Shown in pieces: positions 57,699 through 64,000 of a DNA stretch of 64,000 nt. How positions within the stretch are numbered: position 1 is the first letter of the stretch; each line of letters begins with the position of its first letter. The stretch is taken from the NCBI RefSeq assembly GCF_016428915.1, contig NZ_JAELTP010000008.1, forward strand, positions 29,678 through 93,677, in the 5' to 3' direction. Origin of the DNA: Pandoraea sp. ASV26. Its GTDB lineage: Bacteria; Pseudomonadota; Gammaproteobacteria; Burkholderiales; Burkholderiaceae. The translations under genes were made by a program, and so were the position numbers. The notes under the pieces were generated by a model that had not been told where the DNA came from, did not search any database, and saw nothing but the letters and a program-made list of their open reading frames with translations.

Positions 57699-58979
57699 AT
57701 GCAGGCGACCTACGCAATGCCTCAAGACAAGCTGGCCCGTCAGCGCCGTCACGCGATCGTGGCGACGGTGATCGGCAACGGTCTTGAATGGTTCGACTTC
57801 ACCGTATACAGCTTCTTCGCCGCCATCATCGCGAAGCAGTTCTTCCCCACCGGCGACGATCTGTCGTCGTTCCTGCTCGCTGTCGCGACCTTCGGCGTGG
57901 GCTTCTTCATGCGCCCGGTCGGCGGCATCGTGCTCGGTATCTATTCCGACCGCGTGGGCCGCAAGGCCGCCCTCTCGCTGACCATTCTGCTCATGGCGGC
58001 CGGCACCGCGATGATCGGTCTGGCCCCGACCTACGATCAGATCGGTCTGGCCGCACCCCTCATCATCGTGCTGGCGCGTTTGCTGCAAGGCTTCTCGGCC
58101 GGCGGTGAAATGGGCGGGGCAACGGCCTTCCTGACCGAGTACGCGCCCCCCAATCAGCGCGCTTACTACTCGGCATGGATTCAATCGAGCATCGGCTTTG
58201 CCGTGCTGCTCGGTGCCGCCGTGGGCACGTTCGTGACGACGGAGCTGGACAAGGCGTCGCTCGAATCGTGGGGCTGGCGCGTGCCGTTCATCGTCGGCAT
58301 GCTGATCGGCCCGGTCGGTTTCTACATTCGTAACAAGATCGACGAGACGCCGACGTTCCAGAACGCCGAGAAGTCGGATACGCCGTTGCGCGATGTGTTC
58401 TCGCAGTATCCGCGCGAAACGCTCGCCAGCTTCTCGATGGTCGTGCTGTGGACGATCTGCACCTACGTGCTGCTGTTCTACATGCCGACGTATGCTCAAC
58501 GCGTGCTCAAGCTGCCCGCCGCCGACGGCTTCACGGCAGGCATGGTGGGCGGCGCGATGATTCTCGTGTTCGCGCCGGTCGTGGGACGTCTGGCAGATCG
58601 CTACGGCCGCCGTCCGTTCCTGTCGGGTTCGGCGCTGCTGATCCTGCTGCTCGCATGGCCGATGTTCACGTACCTGAACGTGGCGCCGGGTCTGCACTCG
58701 CTGCTCACGTTCCAGATCGTGTTCGGCCTGCTCATCGCCTGCTACACGGGTCCGATTCTCGCGGCGTTCGCCGAGCTGTTCCCGGCGAAGGTGCTCTCGA
58801 CGGGTCTGTCGGTGGCGTACAACTTCGCGGTGACGATCTTCGGCGGCTTCGCGGCGCTCATCATCACGTGGCTGATCGCCCGCACCGGCAGCAACATGGC
58901 CCCGGCGATCTACGTCATCATCGCGGCCGCCATCAGCCTGATCGGCACGCGCTTCGTGAAACCACTGCCCAAGGCCTGA
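57699..58979 (+). CDS. Metabolite:H+ symporter (MHS) family MFS transporter
   Basis: A 426-residue inner-membrane transporter of about 12 segments. It opens RRHAIVATVIGNGLEWFDFTVYSFFAAIIAKQFFP, the diagnostic start of the MHS group (citrate, proline/betaine, dicarboxylate and related importers), and has motif A-like YSDRVGRKAALSLTI and LLQGFSAGGEMGGATAFLTEYAP. It is followed by a terminator and then an amidohydrolase, suggesting import of the compound the hydrolase acts on. Confidence 0.94.
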   Translation: MQATYAMPQDKLARQRRHAIVATVIGNGLEWFDFTVYSFFAAIIAKQFFPTGDDLSSFLLAVATFGVGFFMRPVGGIVLGIYSDRVGRKAALSLTILLMAAGTAMIGLAPTYDQIGLAAPLIIVLARLLQGFSAGGEMGGATAFLTEYAPPNQRAYYSAWIQSSIGFAVLLGAAVGTFVTTELDKASLESWGWRVPFIVGMLIGPVGFYIRNKIDETPTFQNAEKSDTPLRDVFSQYPRETLASFSMVVLWTICTYVLLFYMPTYAQRVLKLPAADGFTAGMVGGAMILVFAPVVGRLADRYGRRPFLSGSALLILLLAWPMFTYLNVAPGLHSLLTFQIVFGLLIACYTGPILAAFAELFPAKVLSTGLSVAYNFAVTIFGGFAALIITWLIARTGSNMAPAIYVIIAAAISLIGTRFVKPLPKA

Positions 58980-58990
58980 GTTTTCCCCAT

Positions 58991-59027
58991 CAAGGCGCGC
59001 CCTCACCGGCGCGCCTTGTGTCTTTTT
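58991..59027 (+). terminator. Rho-independent terminator after the MHS transporter
   Basis: CAAGGCGCGCC at 58991-59001 and GGCGCGCCTTG at 59008-59018 form a perfect 11-bp stem with a 6-nt loop, followed by TTTTT at 59023-59027 (TCTTTTT run). It ends just before the amidohydrolase ribosome site, so downstream expression must depend on read-through or another start. Confidence 0.88.
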
Positions 59028-59042
59028 GCAAGGAACTCCCCC

Positions 59043-60275
59043 ATGTCCGTTACCCTGCTTCGCGGCGGCAATGTGCTCGATGCGGCCGCCGGCCGTTTGC
59101 TCGCGCGTCACGACGTCGTCATCGAGGGCAATCGCATCACCGCCATTAGCGCCACCCCCCTCGATATCGAGGGCGCAACGGTGATCGACGTCACCGGCAA
59201 GACCGTCATGCCCGGCATGATCGACTGCCACGTGCACGTGCTTGCCTCGCACCCCAACCTCGGCACGAACGCCAGCCAGCCGAACGTGCTCACCGTGCTC
59301 AAGTCGCTGCCGATCATGCAAGGCATGCTGAATCGCGGCTTCACGACCGTGCGCGACGCGGGCGGTGCCGACTGGGCGCTGCAACAAGCCATTGAACAAG
59401 ACGTGATCCCCGGCCCGCGCATTTTCCCCTCGGGCAAAGCGCTCTCGCAGACTGGCGGGCACGGTGACTTCCGCCCGCGCAGCGATACGCTCGAACCGTG
59501 CTCGTGCGCGTTTCGTGCCGGTGCGATCGGCCGCGTGGTCGATGGCGTCGACGCGATCCGCCTCGCCGTGCGCGAAGAGATCCAGAAGGGTGCGACGCAG
59601 ATCAAGTTGATGGCCTCGGGCGGCGTGGCATCGCCGGTCGATCCCATCGCCAACACGCAGTACTCGGAAGACGAAATTCGCGCCGCCGTGGCCGAGGCGG
59701 AAGCCGCGCAGACCTACGTGATGGCTCACGCCTACACGCCGCGTGCGATCGCGCGCGCCGTGCGCTGCGGTGTGCGCACCATCGAGCACGGCAACCTGTG
59801 CGACGCCGAGACGGCGAAGCTCATGGCCGAGAAAGGTGCCTACGTCGTGCCGACGCTGGTCACCTACGATGCACTCGCCAAGGACGGCGCATCGCTGGGC
59901 CTGCCGCCGGAGTCCGTCGCCAAAGTCGAGAGCGTGCAACGTGCCGGTCGCGAATCGCTGTCGATCTATCGCGACGCGGGCGTGAAGATGGGCTTCGGCT
60001 CCGATCTGCTCGGCGACATGCACAAGTACCAGTCCGACGAACTGACGATCCGCGCCGACGTGCTGGGCACGGCCGATACGCTGCGCTCGGCGACGGTCAT
60101 TGGCGCCGAAATTCTGAATCGCGCGGGTGAACTCGGTGTGATCGCACCGGGTGCACTGGCCGACGTGCTGGTCGTCGATGGGAATCCGCTGGAATCGATC
60201 GACGTACTGACCGGTCAGGGTGAAGGCATCCTCTGGGTCTTCAAGGACGGCAAGGTCGCGAAGCAACCGCTGTAA
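59043..60275 (+). CDS. Metal-dependent amidohydrolase (imidazolonepropionase/prolidase-like)
   Basis: Hydrolase of the amidohydrolase superfamily, 410 residues, ATG at 59043 with AAGGA upstream. Metal ligands expected from the family are visible: HxH at residues 63-65 (DCHVHVLAS), the bridging-Lys region KLMASGGVASP, the His strands VMAHAYT and TIEHGN, and the Asp in GFGSDLLGDMH. The C-terminus has the GALADVLVVDGNPLE signature. Members cleave dipeptides, cyclic amides or imidazolones; substrate unknown. The upstream MHS transporter may feed it. Confidence 0.92.
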   Translation: MSVTLLRGGNVLDAAAGRLLARHDVVIEGNRITAISATPLDIEGATVIDVTGKTVMPGMIDCHVHVLASHPNLGTNASQPNVLTVLKSLPIMQGMLNRGFTTVRDAGGADWALQQAIEQDVIPGPRIFPSGKALSQTGGHGDFRPRSDTLEPCSCAFRAGAIGRVVDGVDAIRLAVREEIQKGATQIKLMASGGVASPVDPIANTQYSEDEIRAAVAEAEAAQTYVMAHAYTPRAIARAVRCGVRTIEHGNLCDAETAKLMAEKGAYVVPTLVTYDALAKDGASLGLPPESVAKVESVQRAGRESLSIYRDAGVKMGFGSDLLGDMHKYQSDELTIRADVLGTADTLRSATVIGAEILNRAGELGVIAPGALADVLVVDGNPLESIDVLTGQGEGILWVFKDGKVAKQPL

Positions 60276-60380
60276 CACCCTCGACGTGCGCCGCGCGCTA
60301 TACGACGCGTTGGCGTAGTCGATTCGGGCGAGCGCGCCGCAATCCTGGTTGCGGCGCGGCCCCTTCCGGAACGGCGACAA

Positions 60381-60398
60381 GGCAAATCCCCATTTGCC
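60381..60398. repeat. Dyad upstream of the unrecognised gene pair (1)
   Basis: GGCAAAT-CCCC-ATTTGCC at 60381-60398 is a perfect 7-bp inverted repeat with a 4-nt loop, 106 bp past the amidohydrolase stop. No T-run follows, so a terminator role is doubtful. Confidence 0.6.
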
Positions 60399-60425
60399 GG
60401 CCGTCTGCGCAGCATCACGCGCGCC

Positions 60426-60442
60426 CTGTCGAGACTCGACAG
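60426..60442. promoter_or_regulatory. Dyad upstream of the unrecognised gene pair (2), operator-like
   Basis: CTGTCGAGACTCGACAG at 60426-60442 has perfect 8-bp arms around a single central base. It lies 79 bp before the start at 60521, a normal distance for an operator. Confidence 0.55.
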
Positions 60443-60490
60443 ACGCCGGCAAAAAACGAAAGTCCCGGCATGCGATGCGGACTAGTCTCA

Positions 60491-60506
60491 CGGCAACTTC
60501 TTGCCG
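60491..60506. repeat. Dyad upstream of the unrecognised gene pair (3)
   Basis: CGGCAA-CTTC-TTGCCG at 60491-60506 is a perfect 6-bp hairpin. It ends 14 nt before the start codon at 60521 and overlaps the ribosome-binding region (GCCGGAG), so it could mask translation initiation. Confidence 0.55.
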
Positions 60507-60520
60507 GAGATAAACGCACC

Positions 60521-61708
60521 ATGCGATACGTCGCCAACTCCCCAACTTCAAGCGGTCTCAAGACGGGCATCGTGGACGCAGGCCCCCGTTTCGTCGCACC
60601 GGCCGGCGAATGGCGCGACATGCGCGCGGTTCAGGGCAGTAAGGCATCGCGCCTGCCCACGGCGTCGGACTCGCCGGCCGTTGACGGCCACGCTTCGGCC
60701 CAGCATCTCAAGCACTCGATCACCTCGAAGTTACGAGGGCTGGGCGCGCTCTGGGAGAACGCTGCCTCGGGGGCATTCGAGCGCAATATCGCGAGCGTGT
60801 CGTCTTCCGGCAACTATCGCGCTTTCGACGAATTGACGGACTTCCTCGCCACGCACGGCGCCAATACGCTGCCCGGCATCGATGAGTTGATCGCGCGCTT
60901 CGAGAACGCTATCGACACGCTGCCGGGTGCCGATGCCTGGAAAACGCAGGCATCGCAGAGCGCACGAGGATCGCACACGTTGCAAGAGGCCTTCGCAAGC
61001 ATCGGCCGCAAACTCCTGCCGGACACGCGCAACCCCGAATTGGTAGCGCGCACGGCGCCAGACGTTCTGCTGTTGGTTGATCGAGCGATGGACGGCCTTT
61101 TGCTGGCGGTCAAAGAAGTGCAGGCACTGGAAGCGGCGCGCGTGCGAGTGCAGGGGTTACCGCTTTCCGAAGAAGCGCTGCACGCGCAGAGCGAACTTCG
61201 GCAAGTCTACGTAAAAGCAGGAGCCATGCTCCAGCAGCTCGACCCCATCATCAATCACTGCCTGACGCAGGCTGAGAAGGCCATCCCGAAGGAAAAGCGG
61301 CGACTGAAAACCAAGATCGCCATTGTCGTGCTGTTCGCACTCATCACCACGACCCTCGGGATAGCCACTCTCGTCGCCCCGCCGTCTGCGGTAGCCCTTG
61401 CCGCCTGGTTGAAGGGCGTTGCCATCGTCATGGGGGTGTTGACCGCGGGCAACGGGATTTACGGCCTGACGGGGTATGCCCGGCCACCCGCCTGGGGCAG
61501 GCTGGCCGGCGCCATCTCCGAAGTGCGTAACCTGCATCAGTCCATCAGCCGGGGCCTCAACGCTCGCCAGCAATCGATTCAACTGGCGGAAAATCTGCGA
61601 CTGTGTAACGAATTGACGGAATTGCAAACTGACCTGACACGCAGCGAAAGCAACCAGAGGGCCATCCACCAGAAACTCGACGATAACGAACAGATGACGC
61701 GCTTGTGA
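60521..61708 (+). CDS. Unrecognised protein with two membrane segments and helical flanks
   Basis: A 395-residue protein not recognised as any family. ATG at 60521 (MRYVANSPTSSGLKTGIVD) follows GCCGGAG; an in-frame start at 60470 is less likely. There is no signal peptide. Residues 1-55 are Ser/Thr/Gly-rich and probably disordered; about 60-265 are mainly helical. Two adjacent hydrophobic segments follow (IAIVVLFALITTTLGIATLV and AAWLKGVAIVMGVLTAGNGIYGL), then a C-terminal helical, charged region (NLRLCNELTELQTDLTRSESNQRAIHQKLDD). This resembles the general plan of type III-secreted translocators or effectors, but only in outline. It is followed 58 bp later by a small gene. Confidence 0.75.
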   Translation: MRYVANSPTSSGLKTGIVDAGPRFVAPAGEWRDMRAVQGSKASRLPTASDSPAVDGHASAQHLKHSITSKLRGLGALWENAASGAFERNIASVSSSGNYRAFDELTDFLATHGANTLPGIDELIARFENAIDTLPGADAWKTQASQSARGSHTLQEAFASIGRKLLPDTRNPELVARTAPDVLLLVDRAMDGLLLAVKEVQALEAARVRVQGLPLSEEALHAQSELRQVYVKAGAMLQQLDPIINHCLTQAEKAIPKEKRRLKTKIAIVVLFALITTTLGIATLVAPPSAVALAAWLKGVAIVMGVLTAGNGIYGLTGYARPPAWGRLAGAISEVRNLHQSISRGLNARQQSIQLAENLRLCNELTELQTDLTRSESNQRAIHQKLDDNEQMTRL

Positions 61709-61766
61709 CTGCCCCTTTTGGCGTCTGCTCAATCTGCACAAAATCAATCTTTGGAGTCAGCCCAAT

Positions 61767-62117
61767 ATGTTCCCCAGCACCCACGCATCCCAATCGTCGT
61801 CGAGCCTGAGCGGGCTGGGAGACCAGTATCTGGCCGCGGCCAACCAGGTCGGTACGCGCATGGAACTCACCCAGATGCGGTTAAGACTCAAGGGGCTGCT
61901 GAAGGACCAGGAGGAGATGCTTCAGAAGCTTGACGGCGTCACTCAGGGCCGTACCAACGACAGTCTTGCGCTTGCCGAAACCTCGCGAGCCGGGCAAACC
62001 GGGCAAGCCGCGCCAGCCGCCCCCCCTCGGCAAGTCGAGGCGTTCGGAACAGACTTGAGGCATTGTGCTTCGTGCCATTGCACGCAGACTTCAACGGCGA
62101 CACCCCCGCTCAAATAA
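61767..62117 (+). CDS. Unrecognised small protein, partner of the preceding gene
   Basis: A 116-residue protein with no recognised family. ATG at 61767 has TTTGGAG 10 nt upstream. It begins with a Ser-rich stretch (FPSTHASQSSSSLSG), continues with an amphipathic helix (MELTQMRLRLKGLLKDQEEMLQKLDG), and ends in a low-complexity tail with Cys-Ala-Ser-Cys-His-Cys. No signal peptide or membrane segment. Closely spaced after the two-segment membrane protein, so the two probably form a transcription unit; a chaperone or co-secreted partner role would be a guess. Confidence 0.65.
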   Translation: MFPSTHASQSSSSLSGLGDQYLAAANQVGTRMELTQMRLRLKGLLKDQEEMLQKLDGVTQGRTNDSLALAETSRAGQTGQAAPAAPPRQVEAFGTDLRHCASCHCTQTSTATPPLK

Positions 62118-62145
62118 AAAATGGCAGCCTCGATGGGCTGCCATT
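62112..62145 (-). terminator. Rho-independent terminator of trpS
   Basis: AATGGCAGCC at 62120-62129 and GGCTGCCATT at 62136-62145 form a perfect 10-bp stem with a 6-nt loop. On the minus strand it is followed by TTTTATTT. It lies 27 bp past the trpS stop and directly after the small plus-strand gene. Confidence 0.9.
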
Positions 62146-62172
62146 GCATCACGCGAAGTCAGACACGCAGGG

Positions 62173-63201
62173 TTACGCCTTCCACCCCGGCGTGACGAAG
62201 ACCGAACGCACATCGTCGAGCGTCTGCGAGACGGTCTCGCGCGCGCGTTCGGTACCGGCACGCAGCATGTCCCACACGAAGTCCGGATGCTTCGCATAGG
62301 TTTCGCGGCGCTCGCGCATCGGGCGCAGCATCTCCTGCAAACGCTCCTCCAGACGCGCCTTCACCTTCGAGTCGGCCAGACCGCCGCGCACGTAGTGATC
62401 CTTGAGCGCTTGCAAGCCTTCCTTGTCTTCATCGAAGGCGTCGAGATAAGCGAAGGCGACGTTGCCTTCGAGATGCCCCGGATCTTCCACCTTCAGATGC
62501 AGCGGGTCCGTGTAGCACTTCTTGACCGCTGCGCGAATCTCGTCCGGCGTCGACGAAATGTTGATCACGTTGCCCAGCGACTTGCTCATCTTGGCCTTGC
62601 CGTCGATGCCCGGCAGACGTCCGATCGGCGGCACCAGCGCCTTCGTTTCGACCAGAATCTCGCGATCGGCGAGACGGTTCAGACGACGCACGATTTCGTT
62701 CGTCTGCTCGATCATCGGCAACTGATCTTCGCCGACCGGCACGAGCGTGGCGCGAAACGCCGTGATGTCCGCTGCCTGACTTACCGGATACGTGAGGAAG
62801 CCGGCCGGAATGTCGCGCTCGAAGTTGCGCAGACCGATTTCCTGCTTGACGGTCGGATTGCGCTCCAGGCGCGCGACGGTCACGAGGTTCAGGTAATAGA
62901 ACGTGAGTTCGGTCAGCTCGGGCAGCCACGTTTGCACGCAGATGGTCGTCACCGTCGGGTCGATGCCCACGGCCAGATAGTCGAGCGCCACTTCCGAGAC
63001 GTTGCGGTGGACCTTGCCGCGATCATCTGTGTTGTCGGTCAACGCCTGCGCGTCGGCGACCAGAATGAACTGCTTGTACTCGTGTTGATACGCCACGCGG
63101 TTTTTCAGACTGCCAACGTAGTGGCCCAGATGCAGCGGGCCCGTCGGGCGGTCACCCGTGAGGATCACCTTGCGATCCGCAGGTGCCTTCGAAACACTCA
63201 T
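62173..63201 (-). CDS. trpS: Tryptophanyl-tRNA synthetase
   Basis: Class I aminoacyl-tRNA synthetase that charges tRNA-Trp. ATG at 63199-63201 ([32 protein letters not shown]) gives 342 residues, near the usual length. The HIGH-type motif is PLHLGHY and the KMSKS loop is intact ([11 protein letters not shown]). [19 protein letters not shown] is the tryptophan-pocket region. Single-gene unit with its own terminator. Confidence 0.96.
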   Translation of the reverse strand: MSVSKAPADRKVILTGDRPTGPLHLGHYVGSLKNRVAYQHEYKQFILVADAQALTDNTDDRGKVHRNVSEVALDYLAVGIDPTVTTICVQTWLPELTELTFYYLNLVTVARLERNPTVKQEIGLRNFERDIPAGFLTYPVSQAADITAFRATLVPVGEDQLPMIEQTNEIVRRLNRLADREILVETKALVPPIGRLPGIDGKAKMSKSLGNVINISSTPDEIRAAVKKCYTDPLHLKVEDPGHLEGNVAFAYLDAFDEDKEGLQALKDHYVRGGLADSKVKARLEERLQEMLRPMRERRETYAKHPDFVWDMLRAGTERARETVSQTLDDVRSVFVTPGWKA

Positions 63202-63420
63202 TTTCCTCTCCGTATTCAAGCGCTTATGGCAATTCCCTGGGCCTCGCGTGCGGTAGACGGCTTCGCGTCGTCGCGCCACTTCGGGCCTTCGGTTCACCCA
63301 GTTGCGTCAACCGTAACTCCCGAATGGTAGCGCGTCGGCCCGATGACGGTACAGAAACGCGCGCGGTGTGGGTCGTCACGACGCGCCACGACTCGTCACA
63401 ACGAATTGGCGCGCCCATGA

Positions 63421-63446
63421 AAAACGGGGGCCGTAGCCCCCGTTCC
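63421..63446 (-). terminator. Rho-independent terminator after the oxidoreductase gene
   Basis: AACGGGGGC at 63423-63431 and GCCCCCGTT at 63436-63444 form a perfect 9-bp stem with a 4-nt loop; on the minus strand TTTT follows. It lies about 50 bp past the stop of the gene at the window edge. Confidence 0.88.
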
Positions 63447-63496
63447 TTGCCTCGACACCGGCTCGAAACCGGTGCGTCGTACCCTTGCTGCGCGAC

Positions 63497-64000
63497 TCAG
63501 CGTGCCGTCACCACCGGAATGCCGGCCAGCGACTTGCCATTGCGTCGTGCATGCGCCAGCGCCTGCTCAACGGCTTCACCGGTGGCAGGCGTCACGTCCA
63601 GCCGGCCCGCGATCGTGGCCTCGACGCGCTTGGCCATCGCCAGATTCGCGAGCTTCACGTGGCCGTAGCCGCGAATCTTCGCAGGCGCTTCGGCCAGCGC
63701 GATCACATCCGCCAGCGTATCGGCGGACAAGCGTGCCAACGCGCGTTCCATCGTCGTGCGGTAGTCCGCGATCAACTGACGCTCCATGCGGCGCTCCAGC
63801 GTGTAGCCGAACACATCGAGCGGGCCGCCGCGCAAACCGCGCAGCTTCGCCATGCCGCGCAGCACCGGCCACAGCCACGGCCCGATCGTCACCTTCTTGG
63901 GCACGGCACCGTGCTTGCCGCGGGCAATGAGCGGCGGGGCCATATGGAACTCGAGGCGGAAGTCGCTGCCCGGCTTGCCTTCGAAGGCCTCGCCCAACGC
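63497..64000 (-). CDS. Indolepyruvate ferredoxin oxidoreductase family protein (C-terminal part, cut by window edge)
   Basis: Only the last 167 or so codons are present; the gene starts beyond position 64000. The visible part (FRLEFHMAPPLIARGKHGAVPKKVTIGPWLWPVLRGMAKLRGLRGGPLDVFGYTLERRMERQL…RGYGHVKLANLAMAKR) matches the conserved C-terminal domain of the large fused indolepyruvate ferredoxin oxidoreductases of proteobacteria, which oxidatively decarboxylate aryl pyruvates to acyl-CoA. The catalytic parts are outside the window, so activity cannot be judged here. Confidence 0.85.
   Translation of the reverse strand, partial: ALGEAFEGKPGSDFRLEFHMAPPLIARGKHGAVPKKVTIGPWLWPVLRGMAKLRGLRGGPLDVFGYTLERRMERQLIADYRTTMERALARLSADTLADVIALAEAPAKIRGYGHVKLANLAMAKRVEATIAGRLDVTPATGEAVEQALAHARRNGKSLAGIPVVTAR

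Noticed and set aside
57603..60551. A very long open frame (about 980 codons) on the minus strand
   Set aside because: It is antisense to the clear MHS transporter and amidohydrolase genes; the product is Arg/His-rich nonsense typical of GC-rich shadow frames.

Overview
The window is GC-rich chromosomal DNA from a betaproteobacterium of the order Burkholderiales, most like Burkholderiaceae and plausibly Pandoraea (genus is an inference). The clues are the che/mot/flh gene order under FlhDC, the atpIBEFHAGDC operon, the mnmG-rsmG-parA-parB block and the two Liv-type ABC importers.

Layout. (1) 1-17974, all on the minus strand: flhDC, motAB, cheA, cheW, three chemoreceptor genes, cheRDB, cheYZ and flhBA, i.e. 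the flagellar master regulator, the stator, the complete chemotaxis pathway and export-gate genes. (2) 18579-21639: a Bcr/CflA-type efflux pump and a fatty-acyl-CoA synthetase. (3) 22043-29531: the nine-gene ATP synthase operon with a recognisable promoter and terminator. (4) 29776-36176: an ArsB/NhaD-like permease, parB, parA, a secreted lipocalin, rsmG and mnmG. (5) 36177-39026: noncoding DNA holding an array of 12 parS sites spaced about 220 bp apart (a 13th lies inside mnmG), then a DnaA-box cluster that is very probably oriC, then a terminator. (6) 39059-45015: a branched-chain/aromatic-type ABC importer with a LivM-LivG fusion, an HpaR-like MarR regulator and a binding protein. (7) 45267-46049: a TauE/SafE permease. 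(8) 46737-51553: a second, complete Liv-type importer operon. (9) 52068-60275: a GMC oxidoreductase with a divergent LysR gene, fumC, a second LysR gene, an MHS-family transporter and an amidohydrolase. (10) 60521-62117: two unrecognised genes behind three dyad symmetries. (11) 62173-64000: trpS and the 3' end of an indolepyruvate ferredoxin oxidoreductase gene.

How it fits together. The centre is the replication and segregation hub. ParA and ParB are encoded about 4 kb from a very dense ParB-loading zone that touches oriC. The array is built from diverged tandem units of about 220 bp in which the ParB site is nearly invariant while most of the rest has drifted, so the ParB sites look like the selected part. 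This parS array is the most striking feature of the window. The left arm is transcribed away from the origin (co-directional with replication). The right-hand liv operon points towards the origin and ends in a strong terminator just before it.

All start sites, motifs and repeats were read by eye; no database search was possible.
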